A stretch of DNA of 17,031 bases from Candidatus Scybalocola fimicaballi (lineage in GTDB: Bacteria; Bacteroidota; Bacteroidia; Bacteroidales; Paludibacteraceae): NCBI GenBank assembly GCA_002317115.1, contig DCIP01000151.1:1113-18143 (forward strand), in the 5' to 3' direction. The notes beneath the pieces were generated by a model that did not search any database, had not been told where the DNA came from, and was given only the letters and a program-made list of their open reading frames with translations. How positions within the stretch are numbered: the first letter of the stretch is position 1; each line of letters starts with the position of its first letter. The position numbers and the translations under genes were made by a program. Positions 7,231 through 15,401 of this stretch are shown one piece after another.

Positions 7231-10056
7231 TTACTTATTGATGATGTGAATGTCTCGCTGAGGGAATGGAATCTGAATGCCTTTTTCGTTCAACGCATTG
7301 TATATTATCTCTTTTGCTTTTGAGACAATAACCAATTTGTTTTCCACCAATACCCACATCACAACGTAAAGATCAACTGAACTGTCTCCAAAATCATTGA
7401 AAAGGACACTGATTTTCTTATCTGGATCGACGTTGGCTTTAGAACCAGTCTTCTCGTAATGCATACAGTCAAGTTTTTCCACAAGAGTGTTTCTGACTTC
7501 TTCGATATTTGTGCCGTAAGCCACACCGACCGGCAATTTCACAAGCTCATAACCGTGGTTGCGAGTCAAGTTTTTGAATGTCTTTGTGAAAAGCGTTGAG
7601 TTAAGGAATGCGATGACGCATCCGTCCAAAGTGATGAGCTGTGTGCTCTGATATGTGATCGACTCAACCTTTCCTCTCACACCGTCGCACTCAATGAAAT
7701 CGCCAACTCTCACGCGTCGCCCTGTCATAAGAGAGATGCCATAGAAGAAATTGTTGAGCATATCACGCATGGCGAATCCGAGACCGGTGGCAAGGCCAGC
7801 AGTTACGATTGAAATACCGCTCTTTGGCACCTGTAGCAAAAACAAGATGAAAATGAAGTAGATTCCCCACACAACGATGGAAATCAAATTGTTGGCAAGA
7901 GAGATGTTGGCTCTCTCTATCTCATGAGCCTCTCTGTGCTTAAGCTTCAAATGCTTGTAGATGGAGCGGAGAATGTATGATAGAAATTTGAATATGAAGT
8001 AGAATTCCGACACAACAACCAATTTGAACAACGACAACTGACACAAATCCTCAATGTCGAGGAAGTTAGTGAAGAAGATATCCTTACACATTGCTGTCAA
8101 GTCGAAGATGTCTGTGGCGATATAGATGCAAAGAAGGAATGAAAGCACCGCAGCCACAGGAATCAAACACATTGTCACAAGATCCAGGAACCATGTGTAG
8201 GTGATGTTGTCGCCCTGGTTTGTCTGTAGCTCAATAATCTTTTTGTTAAGAGCCTTTTCGTAATCCTTGGTAGGCGTCTCTGGCTCCATTACGCCATTCT
8301 TTTTAAGGATATGTTTAGCCACTTTGTTTTTCTCGAACTCCTTCATGTATTCCGAGACGAATGTCAAAGCCTGGACACAAGTGAGCTGAACCAACCACCA
8401 GATGAACACTTCCACAGCCAATAGAGCGTATCCGAGCCATGCCATTACGCATGCCACTGTCATGATTGAAAGCGAGATCCACGCATAAATCTCGTCGTAT
8501 TTAGGAATATTTGAGTGATGCTTTTTCACCGAACGGAATCCCCAGATTGTGAAGATGATAAGCATAGGAGGGAATAGGATCACCACAAGATTGTTCGGAA
8601 CAAACAAAATACGGAAGATGATGATCACAAGTCCCATTATCAGAATAGGGAAGTAGCATGAAAATGCACTTTTAATCTGGTATTTGTTTGTGCGGTAAAC
8701 CAAAGAAAGAGTGATCGCAGCAATCAAAAGCATATACTCAATTAGTCGGGAACATGCCATTGCCAAGAAATTCTGGCTTGTAAATATCTGTGGTAAAGTA
8801 CACAATATTGTAAATAGAAGGCATGTTAGAGAAAGAGCATAGTAAGGTATGAATTCCTCTTTGAACTTTTTCTTGCCGAATTTCTTTAGACAGAACCATG
8901 CGATGGCAGCTGCCAATAGTAAGACGACAAAAATCGACAAGATAAGGACAATGATGGTTGTGCCACCCCAATCTGAGTGAACATTGGAATTGTTGCTTAC
9001 ATACTTATCTTTAATGTCGTTGCTTGCATTGTCGTAGTATGACGGAAAGTTTTTTAGTACGGAGACGTAATTGTTGCCACCATTGGTGAAAATACTCTGC
9101 TGGATTGACTCGTATTTGCCAAGAGCGTAGTCGTTGACGGATTTTAATCGAGATTCAACACGTTCGTAAAGAGCTTTGTCTTTAATGATATGGTCGCGTA
9201 TAGAGATGTAGTCGGCAAGGATCTTCTTTGACAAAGCCACACATGAGTCACGCTCCACCTGACTTGGTTCAGAAAGCATAAAATCTTTCAGATTGGCCAT
9301 GAAGAGTTTAGCCGATTTAGGTATCGACGGTACTTTGATAGAGTCGTTGACAATCTTTTCCTGCTCATTCATCTCTTTGGTGATCTCTCTCGCTTTGGCA
9401 AGCATAAAACTGTCTTGCTTGGCTTCCATGATCTTCATGTTCTCCTCTGCCGACGTAGAAGTTGTGTCGCCGCCAAGATGCTTACCAAAGATATTGATGC
9501 CTGTGCCTTTAGCGGTTGAATCGGACAACGATTTGCCGTATTTCTCAGCCTCGTATGCGGCAGTTGCTTTTGCAACTGCTTTATTTATAGAGTCTTCTTT
9601 CATTTTGACAACTCTCAAGCTGTCGAAATTGAATCTTTTCTTTCTTGGTGGAATATTCTCCAACGCCTCAATCAACAAAGTGTAGCGCTTGATCTCGTTG
9701 TCGAGCTTCTTAATGCTTGCGTCGAAAGGCATTCTCTTGTTTTTGAAGTTGCGATACTGAGTAGTTGCCTCATGGCAAGCGTATGCCATATCAAAAATAT
9801 AGTCTTGCTTTTGGCTATAAAGCATCAAAGCTATTTTTTCACTCTCTTGTATTGTCTTTAATGCTTCTCTGTGCTGTTTCACATTTAAGCTGTCATAACT
9901 CTTCATCATGTCGAGCTCTTCCTTATATGTTTTCTCCAGTTCGGCTTTTAGCACGCTCACTGTCATATCTAGGTTTTGCTCGTTGAGAACGGCAAGGACT
10001 TGCGTGTAGAATGTAAATAGTAGGATAAGGACTCCTAAGAATCTATTTTTCATCAT
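7231..10056 (-). CDS. Large MscS/MscK-type mechanosensitive ion channel
   Basis: This is a multi-domain channel of 941 residues from the chosen start, expected to open on membrane tension and release solutes. A signal peptide (MMKNRFLGVLILLFTFYTQVLA) precedes a periplasmic, charged, partly coiled-coil region to about residue 360. About eight further hydrophobic helices follow, then the MscS core. The pore helix is seen at about 743-770 (SGISIVTAGLATGLGFAMRD), the beta domain in GRRVRVGDFIECDGVRGKVESI, and the C-terminal domain ends in IQIPFPQRDIHI. The adjacent ATG at 10053 is an equally good start. The in-frame ATG at 10084-10086 overlaps the candidate -7 box and precedes a non-signal sequence, so it is rejected. 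The length fits MscK/YbdG-like large members. Confidence 0.92.
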   Translation of the reverse strand: MMKNRFLGVLILLFTFYTQVLAVLNEQNLDMTVSVLKAELEKTYKEELDMMKSYDSLNVKQHREALKTIQESEKIALMLYSQKQDYIFDMAYACHEATTQYRNFKNKRMPFDASIKKLDNEIKRYTLLIEALENIPPRKKRFNFDSLRVVKMKEDSINKAVAKATAAYEAEKYGKSLSDSTAKGTGINIFGKHLGGDTTSTSAEENMKIMEAKQDSFMLAKAREITKEMNEQEKIVNDSIKVPSIPKSAKLFMANLKDFMLSEPSQVERDSCVALSKKILADYISIRDHIIKDKALYERVESRLKSVNDYALGKYESIQQSIFTNGGNNYVSVLKNFPSYYDNASNDIKDKYVSNNSNVHSDWGGTTIIVLILSIFVVLLLAAAIAWFCLKKFGKKKFKEEFIPYYALSLTCLLFTILCTLPQIFTSQNFLAMACSRLIEYMLLIAAITLSLVYRTNKYQIKSAFSCYFPILIMGLVIIIFRILFVPNNLVVILFPPMLIIFTIWGFRSVKKHHSNIPKYDEIYAWISLSIMTVACVMAWLGYALLAVEVFIWWLVQLTCVQALTFVSEYMKEFEKNKVAKHILKKNGVMEPETPTKDYEKALNKKIIELQTNQGDNITYTWFLDLVTMCLIPVAAVLSFLLCIYIATDIFDLTAMCKDIFFTNFLDIEDLCQLSLFKLVVVSEFYFIFKFLSYILRSIYKHLKLKHREAHEIERANISLANNLISIVVWGIYFIFILFLLQVPKSGISIVTAGLATGLGFAMRDMLNNFFYGISLMTGRRVRVGDFIECDGVRGKVESITYQSTQLITLDGCVIAFLNSTLFTKTFKNLTRNHGYELVKLPVGVAYGTNIEEVRNTLVEKLDCMHYEKTGSKANVDPDKKISVLFNDFGDSSVDLYVVMWVLVENKLVIVSKAKEIIYNALNEKGIQIPFPQRDIHIINK

Positions 10057-10083
10057 TAATTTGTGATATATTGAAATTATCTG

Positions 10084-10113
10084 CAAAATTAGTCAATTAC
10101 ATTAATTTACGAA
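10084..10113 (-). promoter_or_regulatory. Candidate promoter of the MscS-type channel gene
   Basis: On the minus strand TAATTTTG (plus 10084-10091) matches TAnnTTTG. Eighteen bases upstream lies TTCG (plus 10110-10113), a one-mismatch version of TTTG. The -7 box ends 27 bases before the chosen ATG. Confidence 0.5.
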
Positions 10114-10184
10114 TATGATTTTGTTAAGATTCATTGGATAAATGACCAAAATGATTGGATTAAATGATTTTTTCTGGCTTTTAT

Positions 10185-10215
10185 TTTGATAATTGTTGTA
10201 TATAAATTTATTTTG
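10185..10215 (+). promoter_or_regulatory. Candidate promoter of the GH9 gene
   Basis: TTTG (10185-10188), a 19-base spacer and TTATTTTG (10208-10215, one mismatch to TAnnTTTG) lie in the divergent intergenic region. This would leave an untranslated leader of about 70 bases. The region is very A/T-rich, so a chance match is possible. Confidence 0.35.
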
Positions 10216-10276
10216 TAAGTGCATGAATTTGTTAAATGGTTCCCCAAATTGATGCGAGTGTATGTGTGAACCAAAA

Positions 10277-10282
10277 AAAGGA
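10277..10282 (+). promoter_or_regulatory. Ribosome binding site of the GH9 gene
   Basis: AAAGGA sits 10 bases before the ATG at 10293, consistent with that start. Confidence 0.45.
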
Positions 10283-10292
10283 TTAATATATT

Positions 10293-11996
10293 ATGGACTT
10301 TAAGAAAGATGTTTTAGTTGCTGCGTTGGCAGTGCCTATGTGCACAATGGCTGCCGACATGTCGTTGCAGACAAACCAGATTGGTTATCCAGCACAGTCA
10401 GTCAAGCAGGCGATGATCTGCAATTCTACCGTTTCTGAATATTCTATTGTTGATGCCAAGAGTGGGACAGTGGTCTACAAGGATTCCCTTCCAAAGTCGA
10501 AATCATGGAGAACATCAGGTGATAATGTCACTTGGGCTGATTTCACTAAATTCTCTATACCAGGTGAGTATAAGTTGAAGATTGGAGACAAGGAGTCTGC
10601 TCCTTTCAAGGTGCAGAAGAACGGTCATGTTTACGACGAGGTTTTGTCTCAGACAATTAAAGGATTCTATTTCTGGCGTTGCAGCACTCCGATTGAAAGC
10701 AAATTTGCCAAGTTCAAAGGTGTTGATTATTCACGTAGAGCCGGACATCCAGATGATAAAGTTACAGTCTACACAAATGCCAAGGGAGCAAAAGCACATC
10801 GTGATGCCCATGGCGGATGGTACGACGCGGGTGATTATGGAAAATATACTGTGAATGCATCTATCACGCTTCACACTTTGCTTACTGCATATCAGTTGAA
10901 CCCATCGTATTTTGATGGACTTGATTTGAATATTCCTGAAAGTGGCAACCATACAGCAGATATCCTTGATGAGTGTATGTATGAGTTGAAGTGGATGCTT
11001 ACAATGCAGGATGAGGCCGACGGTAGCGTATACAATAAGGTCACTACACTTCAGTTCCCAGACATGATTATGCCAGCCGACGATAAGAAAGAGCGTTTCT
11101 TGATCGGTAAGTCAATGGATTGCGCATACGATTTCGCAGCCACAATGGCTTTGGCATCACGCGTCTACAAAGGGAACACGGATTATCCTGATTTCTCAGA
11201 GAAAGCGATGCTTGCTGCAAAGAGAGCATACGATTGGGCTTCATCACAGCGTCATTATGTGATGTTCCAGAACCCTAATGATTGTAACACAGGATCATAC
11301 GCGTCAAGTGAGATGAAGGACGAGCAGTTCTGGGCCGCATCAGAGATGTTGATCTCAACAGGTGATGCCAAGTATGCTTCAGTTCTAAAGTTGAATCAGT
11401 ATTTCTCAGTTCCTTTCTGGGGTGAGGTCAGCACACTTGGTTTGATCTCAATGATGCTTAATGAGGATGCATTGCAGGAGAAGGTAGACGTGAAGATGGT
11501 AGAGAAGAAGTTCAAGGAACTTGCCGACGACCTTCTTTCAATATATAACGAAAGCGTAGGACGTGTGCCATTGAGAGAGTACTTCTGGGGATCTAACGGA
11601 CAGGTGGCAAACTCAGGTATGGTGCTTGCGATGGCTTGTAAGAAATTGAATTCAGAGAAGTATTTGGCTGCAGCTCAATATTGTCTTGACTATATCCTTG
11701 GTGCAAATGCTACAGGTTACTGCTTCGTGACTGGATTCGGTACAAAGTCACCAGTTAATATCCACGACCGTAGAAGCATTGCCGACGGTATCAGCACACC
11801 AATCCCAGGATATTTGGTAGGTGGCCCTTCGCTTGACCAGACATCAGACTGTGGCAACAGCGCATATCCAACAGTTAAGTATGCGGCAAAGACATATCTT
11901 GATATGTCATGTAGCTACTCTACAAATGAGATCGCCCTTAACTGGAATGCTCCGCTTGTTTCGTTGATCTCACAGATTGTAAATGCTTATAAGTAA
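10293..11996 (+). CDS. Secreted glycoside hydrolase family 9 (endoglucanase-type)
   Basis: This 567-residue enzyme should cleave beta-1,4-glucans such as cellulose or mixed-linkage glucan by an inverting mechanism. A signal peptide (cleavage near TMA/AD, residues 20-21) is followed by a CelD_N-type Ig-like domain at about 23-107 (NQIGYPAQSVKQAMI is its typical opening). The GH9 (alpha/alpha)6 domain spans about 113-565. Catalytic signatures are present: DAGD at 178-181 (nucleophilic water activation), His491 in SPVNIHDRRS, and the acid Glu546 in STNEIALNWNAP. There is no carbohydrate-binding module, dockerin or type IX secretion tail. It stands alone, with no SusC/SusD pair nearby, and is closed by a strong terminator. 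Exact substrate is not determinable from sequence. Confidence 0.95.
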   Translation: MDFKKDVLVAALAVPMCTMAADMSLQTNQIGYPAQSVKQAMICNSTVSEYSIVDAKSGTVVYKDSLPKSKSWRTSGDNVTWADFTKFSIPGEYKLKIGDKESAPFKVQKNGHVYDEVLSQTIKGFYFWRCSTPIESKFAKFKGVDYSRRAGHPDDKVTVYTNAKGAKAHRDAHGGWYDAGDYGKYTVNASITLHTLLTAYQLNPSYFDGLDLNIPESGNHTADILDECMYELKWMLTMQDEADGSVYNKVTTLQFPDMIMPADDKKERFLIGKSMDCAYDFAATMALASRVYKGNTDYPDFSEKAMLAAKRAYDWASSQRHYVMFQNPNDCNTGSYASSEMKDEQFWAASEMLISTGDAKYASVLKLNQYFSVPFWGEVSTLGLISMMLNEDALQEKVDVKMVEKKFKELADDLLSIYNESVGRVPLREYFWGSNGQVANSGMVLAMACKKLNSEKYLAAAQYCLDYILGANATGYCFVTGFGTKSPVNIHDRRSIADGISTPIPGYLVGGPSLDQTSDCGNSAYPTVKYAAKTYLDMSCSYSTNEIALNWNAPLVSLISQIVNAYK

Positions 11997-12020
11997 AATA
12001 TAGTTTTGAAAATATATATT

Positions 12021-12050
12021 GGAGACGCGAGAAATTGCGTCTCCTTTTTT
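12021..12050 (+). terminator. Rho-independent terminator after the GH9 gene
   Basis: A perfect 8-bp stem GGAGACGC (12021-12028) / GCGTCTCC (12037-12044) with an 8-base loop runs into six T residues. It separates the GH9 gene from the CHASE2 operon. Confidence 0.93.
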
Positions 12051-12089
12051 ATGATTTTATTCTCATAAAATTCCCTCTAATTTCATCAG

Positions 12090-12117
12090 TTTGCAATTTT
12101 TTTTACTAAATTGCGAA
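12090..12117. promoter_or_regulatory. Imperfect inverted repeat upstream of the CHASE2 gene
   Basis: TTTGCAATTT (12090-12099) and AAATTGCGAA (12108-12117) are near-perfect inverted arms around an 8-base T-rich centre, 34 bases before the ATG. It could be an operator or leader hairpin. No clean TTTG/TAnnTTTG promoter could be placed in 12051-12151. The A/T richness makes a chance origin possible. Confidence 0.3.
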
Positions 12118-12151
12118 AAATTTAGTTTTTCCTTACGAAGAATTTAAAAGT

Positions 12152-13327
12152 ATGAGAGATAAAATGGTGAAATTTTGCCGCTATATGAGGCAGAGCGTCG
12201 GCACATTGTTGGTGACAATTGGAGTGTGCATATTGGTCGCTGTACTCGCTTTCTCGTGGGCATTCTTGAACCCGATCGCTCGTGCACTGGATGCTATCGC
12301 GTTTACTGATAATTATTTATATACAGAGAACTTAAAGGAAGGTGATATGGATTACTGCATGGACGTTGCTTTCGTCAACATGGCAGGAGTCCACTCAAGA
12401 TTGGAAATTGCGGAAGGCCTTGATTATATTTCTAAGTTAGGTCCTAAAGTTGTGGCGATGGACTGCATCTTCAGCCACAATATTTCGTCGGATTCATTAG
12501 AGAATGATAGTCTTCGCAACGTCATCTCAAGAATTCCAAATTTTATCTCTGCTCAGCGTATTGTGAAGATGGGCGACACAGTTGCCGTGGAGGAATCTTT
12601 CTACCATGATGTCTGCTATAACGCGAGTGTGAATATCGACGAGGGAATTGTGAGATACTTCTATCCCGACTCGGTCACTGTCGGCGGATTGACACTCCCT
12701 TCTTTTGTGGGTGAGATCCTTCGTCTTGGGTTCCCTGACAAGTATAAGATGCTTCAGGATCGAGGAAATGATGAGGAGCTTATCAATTACAAGAAGATGC
12801 AGGTCGACGTGTTTGATATGCGTAAGATGCTTGATATGGAGCTTTTCCTTGATACTTTCGATATCCAGGACAGAGTTATCCTTGTAGGTGATATGGACGA
12901 CTTGAGAGATTATCACACTATCGCAACTGAACTTTATGGTATGCGACGTATCAACGGTACGTTGATTCATGCCTACAGTATAGCCACGGCAACTAAAGAT
13001 AATCGTCTTATTACTAATATGTCCGACGGTTGGGCAATCATCTGGGGATTGATTATCACTCTTGCCTTCAACTATTTCTGTTGTTGGGCTTACGAGGCTT
13101 ACGAAAAGACAAACGGTATGATTATCAACTTCACTCAGCTTGGCTTCCTTCTTGGAATGATGCTGTTGGGAGGTTTGACATTCATCAACTTCAGATACAA
13201 TCTCAACTATACCTACGCTATGATCGGTGTGGGATTAGGTGGATTCAGTAGTGAGCTTTGGTTGTGGCTTGAGTCTCTTGCCCCTTACCAGTGGTTGGCG
13301 AAGAAATGGCCGTGGTTAAATATGTAA
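12152..13327 (+). CDS. Orphan CHASE2-domain membrane protein
   Basis: This 391-residue protein has an N-terminal transmembrane helix (about 16-38), a periplasmic CHASE2 sensor domain (about 39-285) and three transmembrane helices (about 293-312, 322-345, 351-372). CHASE2 marks are the VVAMDCIF strand at 100-107 and the C-terminal block ILVGDMDD...DYHTIATELYGMRRINGTLIHAYSIATAT. CHASE2 is an extracytoplasmic sensor usually fused to a cyclase, histidine kinase or Ser/Thr kinase. Here the protein stops about 19 residues after the last helix with a Trp-rich tail, so no output domain exists. It is first in an operon, 26 bases before a caspase-like protease gene, which suggests it signals to that partner. 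The ligand is unknown. The start is the first of several Met codons (residues 1, 5, 12). Confidence 0.88.
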   Translation: MRDKMVKFCRYMRQSVGTLLVTIGVCILVAVLAFSWAFLNPIARALDAIAFTDNYLYTENLKEGDMDYCMDVAFVNMAGVHSRLEIAEGLDYISKLGPKVVAMDCIFSHNISSDSLENDSLRNVISRIPNFISAQRIVKMGDTVAVEESFYHDVCYNASVNIDEGIVRYFYPDSVTVGGLTLPSFVGEILRLGFPDKYKMLQDRGNDEELINYKKMQVDVFDMRKMLDMELFLDTFDIQDRVILVGDMDDLRDYHTIATELYGMRRINGTLIHAYSIATATKDNRLITNMSDGWAIIWGLIITLAFNYFCCWAYEAYEKTNGMIINFTQLGFLLGMMLLGGLTFINFRYNLNYTYAMIGVGLGGFSSELWLWLESLAPYQWLAKKWPWLNM

Positions 13328-13353
13328 TGAAATGATATAAATTCGATTTAGAG

Positions 13354-15378
13354 ATGAAATATAATATGAAACGAATAGGTTTAGCTATTTTGACATTGCT
13401 GCTTTGCTTGCCTACATTTGCGGCTCTTAAGGCAGTGAAGAACCAGACAACAAACAAGTGGGGATTTCAGGATCCTAAGACTCTTCGCACTGTGATCAAG
13501 CACACTTACGATGAGATTGATCCTGCTCATGCATTTGTAGGTTCGAAAGATTACGCTGTAGTGCGCCAGGGTAAGTTCTGGGGAGTGATCAATACAGAAG
13601 GAGATGTTATAGCAAAGATGGTGTTCAAAAATAAGAATATCGCTTTCAAGGCAGCTCACGCACAGTGGAGAAAGGCTCGCGTTGAGGATTATCTATACGA
13701 TGCAGCCGACGGAAATGGTAAGTTCGGTTACGCCAACTACTATGGTGATTTTGTGATTTCACCAGTGTTTGACGAGATTGACGACACTTACACATTGTCT
13801 GGCACTTCAGAATATGCTATCGTAAAGCATAAAGGTCTTTGGGGTGCGATAGATCAGGACGCTAAGTATATTATTAAGCCTGTAATGATCAATAAGGAAA
13901 GCATCCTCCAGGCTGCAAAGGAGTGGGGCGAGTATGCTCCTCTTGGCCAGACTGCTTACGAGGCTATGGATTCTCAGACAAGAAAGAAGGGTTTTGCCAA
14001 CTATCTTGGTAACTGGATCATCAAGCCTTTCCTTGACGACTATGATAAGACATGTATGTTCACTCCAGACCGTAACTTCGCCGTTGTTAAGCGTGGTGGC
14101 AAGTGGGGATGTGTCGACCGTGGTGAGAAATGGATCGCTCAGCCTGCTTACGCTTCAGCTGCTGAGGCTAAAAAGGCTGGTTTCGCATGGCAACAGAAGA
14201 ATCCTAAGGCTGGCACACGTCCGTCGGAGGCTCATAATGTGGATGATGGTAAGTTTAAGGGCTCGTTGTTGGCAAGCGCTACTCCTGCAACTCCAACAAA
14301 ACCTCAGACTCCTGCAACTCCAGCTGTGAATCCGCAGAAACCTGCGACTCCAGTTGCCGCAGGTGCACCTACAATCACTATCGTCTCACCTAAGGATGGC
14401 GCTCAGTACACTAATCCTGAGATGACATTCGTTTACCAGGCTAAGACTGCTGATGGCAGCAAACCATCTATCATAGCTTATATCAATGGTGAGCTTCAGC
14501 CAACTACAAAGGGTGTGAAGCAGTTGTCTGACCAGATCACTCTTACTCTTCCTCGTAAAGAGGATGTCTGCAGAGTGCAGCTAATCGCTAAGGATAGCAA
14601 GGGCTTGAGCAGTGATCCTGCAGTTGTAAGATTGTACTACAAGGCAGATTCCAACAAACCTGCTTTGCATGTTGTCTCTGTTGGTGTAAGTGATTACGAC
14701 CAGGCTGATTTGAAACTTCAGCATGCTTCTAAGGATGCCGCTGATTTCTTGAGTGCTATCCAGAACAGCAATTTGAGCTACTATAAGAATTTGGCTACTG
14801 CATCTCTTGTCACAGATAAGAATGCTAACGACCGTGCAATCAAGAAGCAGATGTCGCAGCTTGTCAACAAGGTAGAGCAGGGCGACGTCGTTATGCTATA
14901 CTTCTCTGGACACGGTGCTAAAGAAGGCGACGATACTTATTTCTTGTCGGCTAACGCGGAGAGCGAGGATTTGTTCTCTACTGCCGTTAATTTCGACGTC
15001 ATCAGAAGCGCTACAAAGCGTTTGAAGGATAAGAGATGTAAGATCATCATCTTTATGGATGCTTGCCACTCTGGTGCAATGTACGGACAGAAGTCGGTGG
15101 CAGAGCCATTCTCACTTGCTGATCCAGGCATCATCGGATTCTATTCAAGCACAGCAAGCCAGAAGTCGAACGAGAGCGAGGAGTGGAAGAACGGTATCTT
15201 CACAAAGGCTTTGATCGAGGGTATCAACGGCAAGGCTGTCGACGAGGAAGGAAACATCACAATCGATGGCTTGGAGAAATACATCCGTCAGCAGGTACGT
15301 ACTTCTACAAACGGCAAGCAGATGCCAATCTTTGAAAATAAACAAGGAAACTATATATTGTTCCCAAAAAGAAACTAA
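13354..15378 (+). CDS. Secreted caspase-like (C14) protease with WG repeats
   Basis: This encodes 674 residues, multi-domain. A signal peptide covers about 5-23 (an alternative start is Met5 at 13366). About six WG-type repeats lie at 29-270, with cores NKWGFQDP, GKFWGVINTEG, GKFGYANYYGD, GLWGAIDQDA, KKGFANYLGN and GKWGCVDRGE. A Pro/Thr/Ala linker (about 308-338) and an Ig-like domain (about 339-430) follow. The C-terminal caspase-fold peptidase (about 436-673) keeps both catalytic residues, His520 in YFSGHG and Cys571 in MDACHSG, so it should be active. The signal peptide places it in the periplasm or at the surface, not in the cytosol. Its substrate and activation are unknown. It lies between the CHASE2 gene and the DUF4384-like gene (23-base gap). 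WG repeats suggest protein or ligand binding that gates the protease, which is inference. Confidence 0.92.
   Translation: MKYNMKRIGLAILTLLLCLPTFAALKAVKNQTTNKWGFQDPKTLRTVIKHTYDEIDPAHAFVGSKDYAVVRQGKFWGVINTEGDVIAKMVFKNKNIAFKAAHAQWRKARVEDYLYDAADGNGKFGYANYYGDFVISPVFDEIDDTYTLSGTSEYAIVKHKGLWGAIDQDAKYIIKPVMINKESILQAAKEWGEYAPLGQTAYEAMDSQTRKKGFANYLGNWIIKPFLDDYDKTCMFTPDRNFAVVKRGGKWGCVDRGEKWIAQPAYASAAEAKKAGFAWQQKNPKAGTRPSEAHNVDDGKFKGSLLASATPATPTKPQTPATPAVNPQKPATPVAAGAPTITIVSPKDGAQYTNPEMTFVYQAKTADGSKPSIIAYINGELQPTTKGVKQLSDQITLTLPRKEDVCRVQLIAKDSKGLSSDPAVVRLYYKADSNKPALHVVSVGVSDYDQADLKLQHASKDAADFLSAIQNSNLSYYKNLATASLVTDKNANDRAIKKQMSQLVNKVEQGDVVMLYFSGHGAKEGDDTYFLSANAESEDLFSTAVNFDVIRSATKRLKDKRCKIIIFMDACHSGAMYGQKSVAEPFSLADPGIIGFYSSTASQKSNESEEWKNGIFTKALIEGINGKAVDEEGNITIDGLEKYIRQQVRTSTNGKQMPIFENKQGNYILFPKRN
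14281..14361 (+). repeat. Degenerate 27-base repeats coding the Pro/Thr linker
   Basis: ACTCCTGCAACTCCA occurs exactly at 14281-14295 and 14308-14322 (period 27), and a third diverged copy (CCTGCGACTCCAG) starts at 14341. They encode successive PATP units joining the WG-repeat half to the Ig and caspase domains. Confidence 0.75.
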
Positions 15379-15387
15379 TTAACCAAT

Positions 15388-15393
15388 AGGAGG
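15388..15393 (+). promoter_or_regulatory. Strong Shine-Dalgarno sequence AGGAGG
   Basis: A perfect AGGAGG lies 8 bases before the ATG at 15402 and fixes that start. This is unusual for Bacteroidota, where most genes lack strong Shine-Dalgarno sequences, and it may raise translation of this third gene relative to the protease. Confidence 0.85.
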
Positions 15394-15401
15394 GCAAAGT
15401 T

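Noticed and set aside
12051..12151. Bacteroidota promoter for the CHASE2 operon (TAGTTTTT near 12124 or TAAATTGC near 12107)
   Set aside because: Each lacks a TTTG element at a proper distance, so neither could be supported over chance in A/T-rich sequence.
12527..12970. Minus-strand open frame of 147 codons inside the CHASE2 gene
   Set aside because: It lies wholly antisense to conserved CHASE2 sequence and has no plausible start context.
13934..14329. Plus-strand 131-codon frame inside the caspase gene
   Set aside because: It is an out-of-frame shadow of the WG-repeat region with a Leu/Arg-rich, low-information translation.
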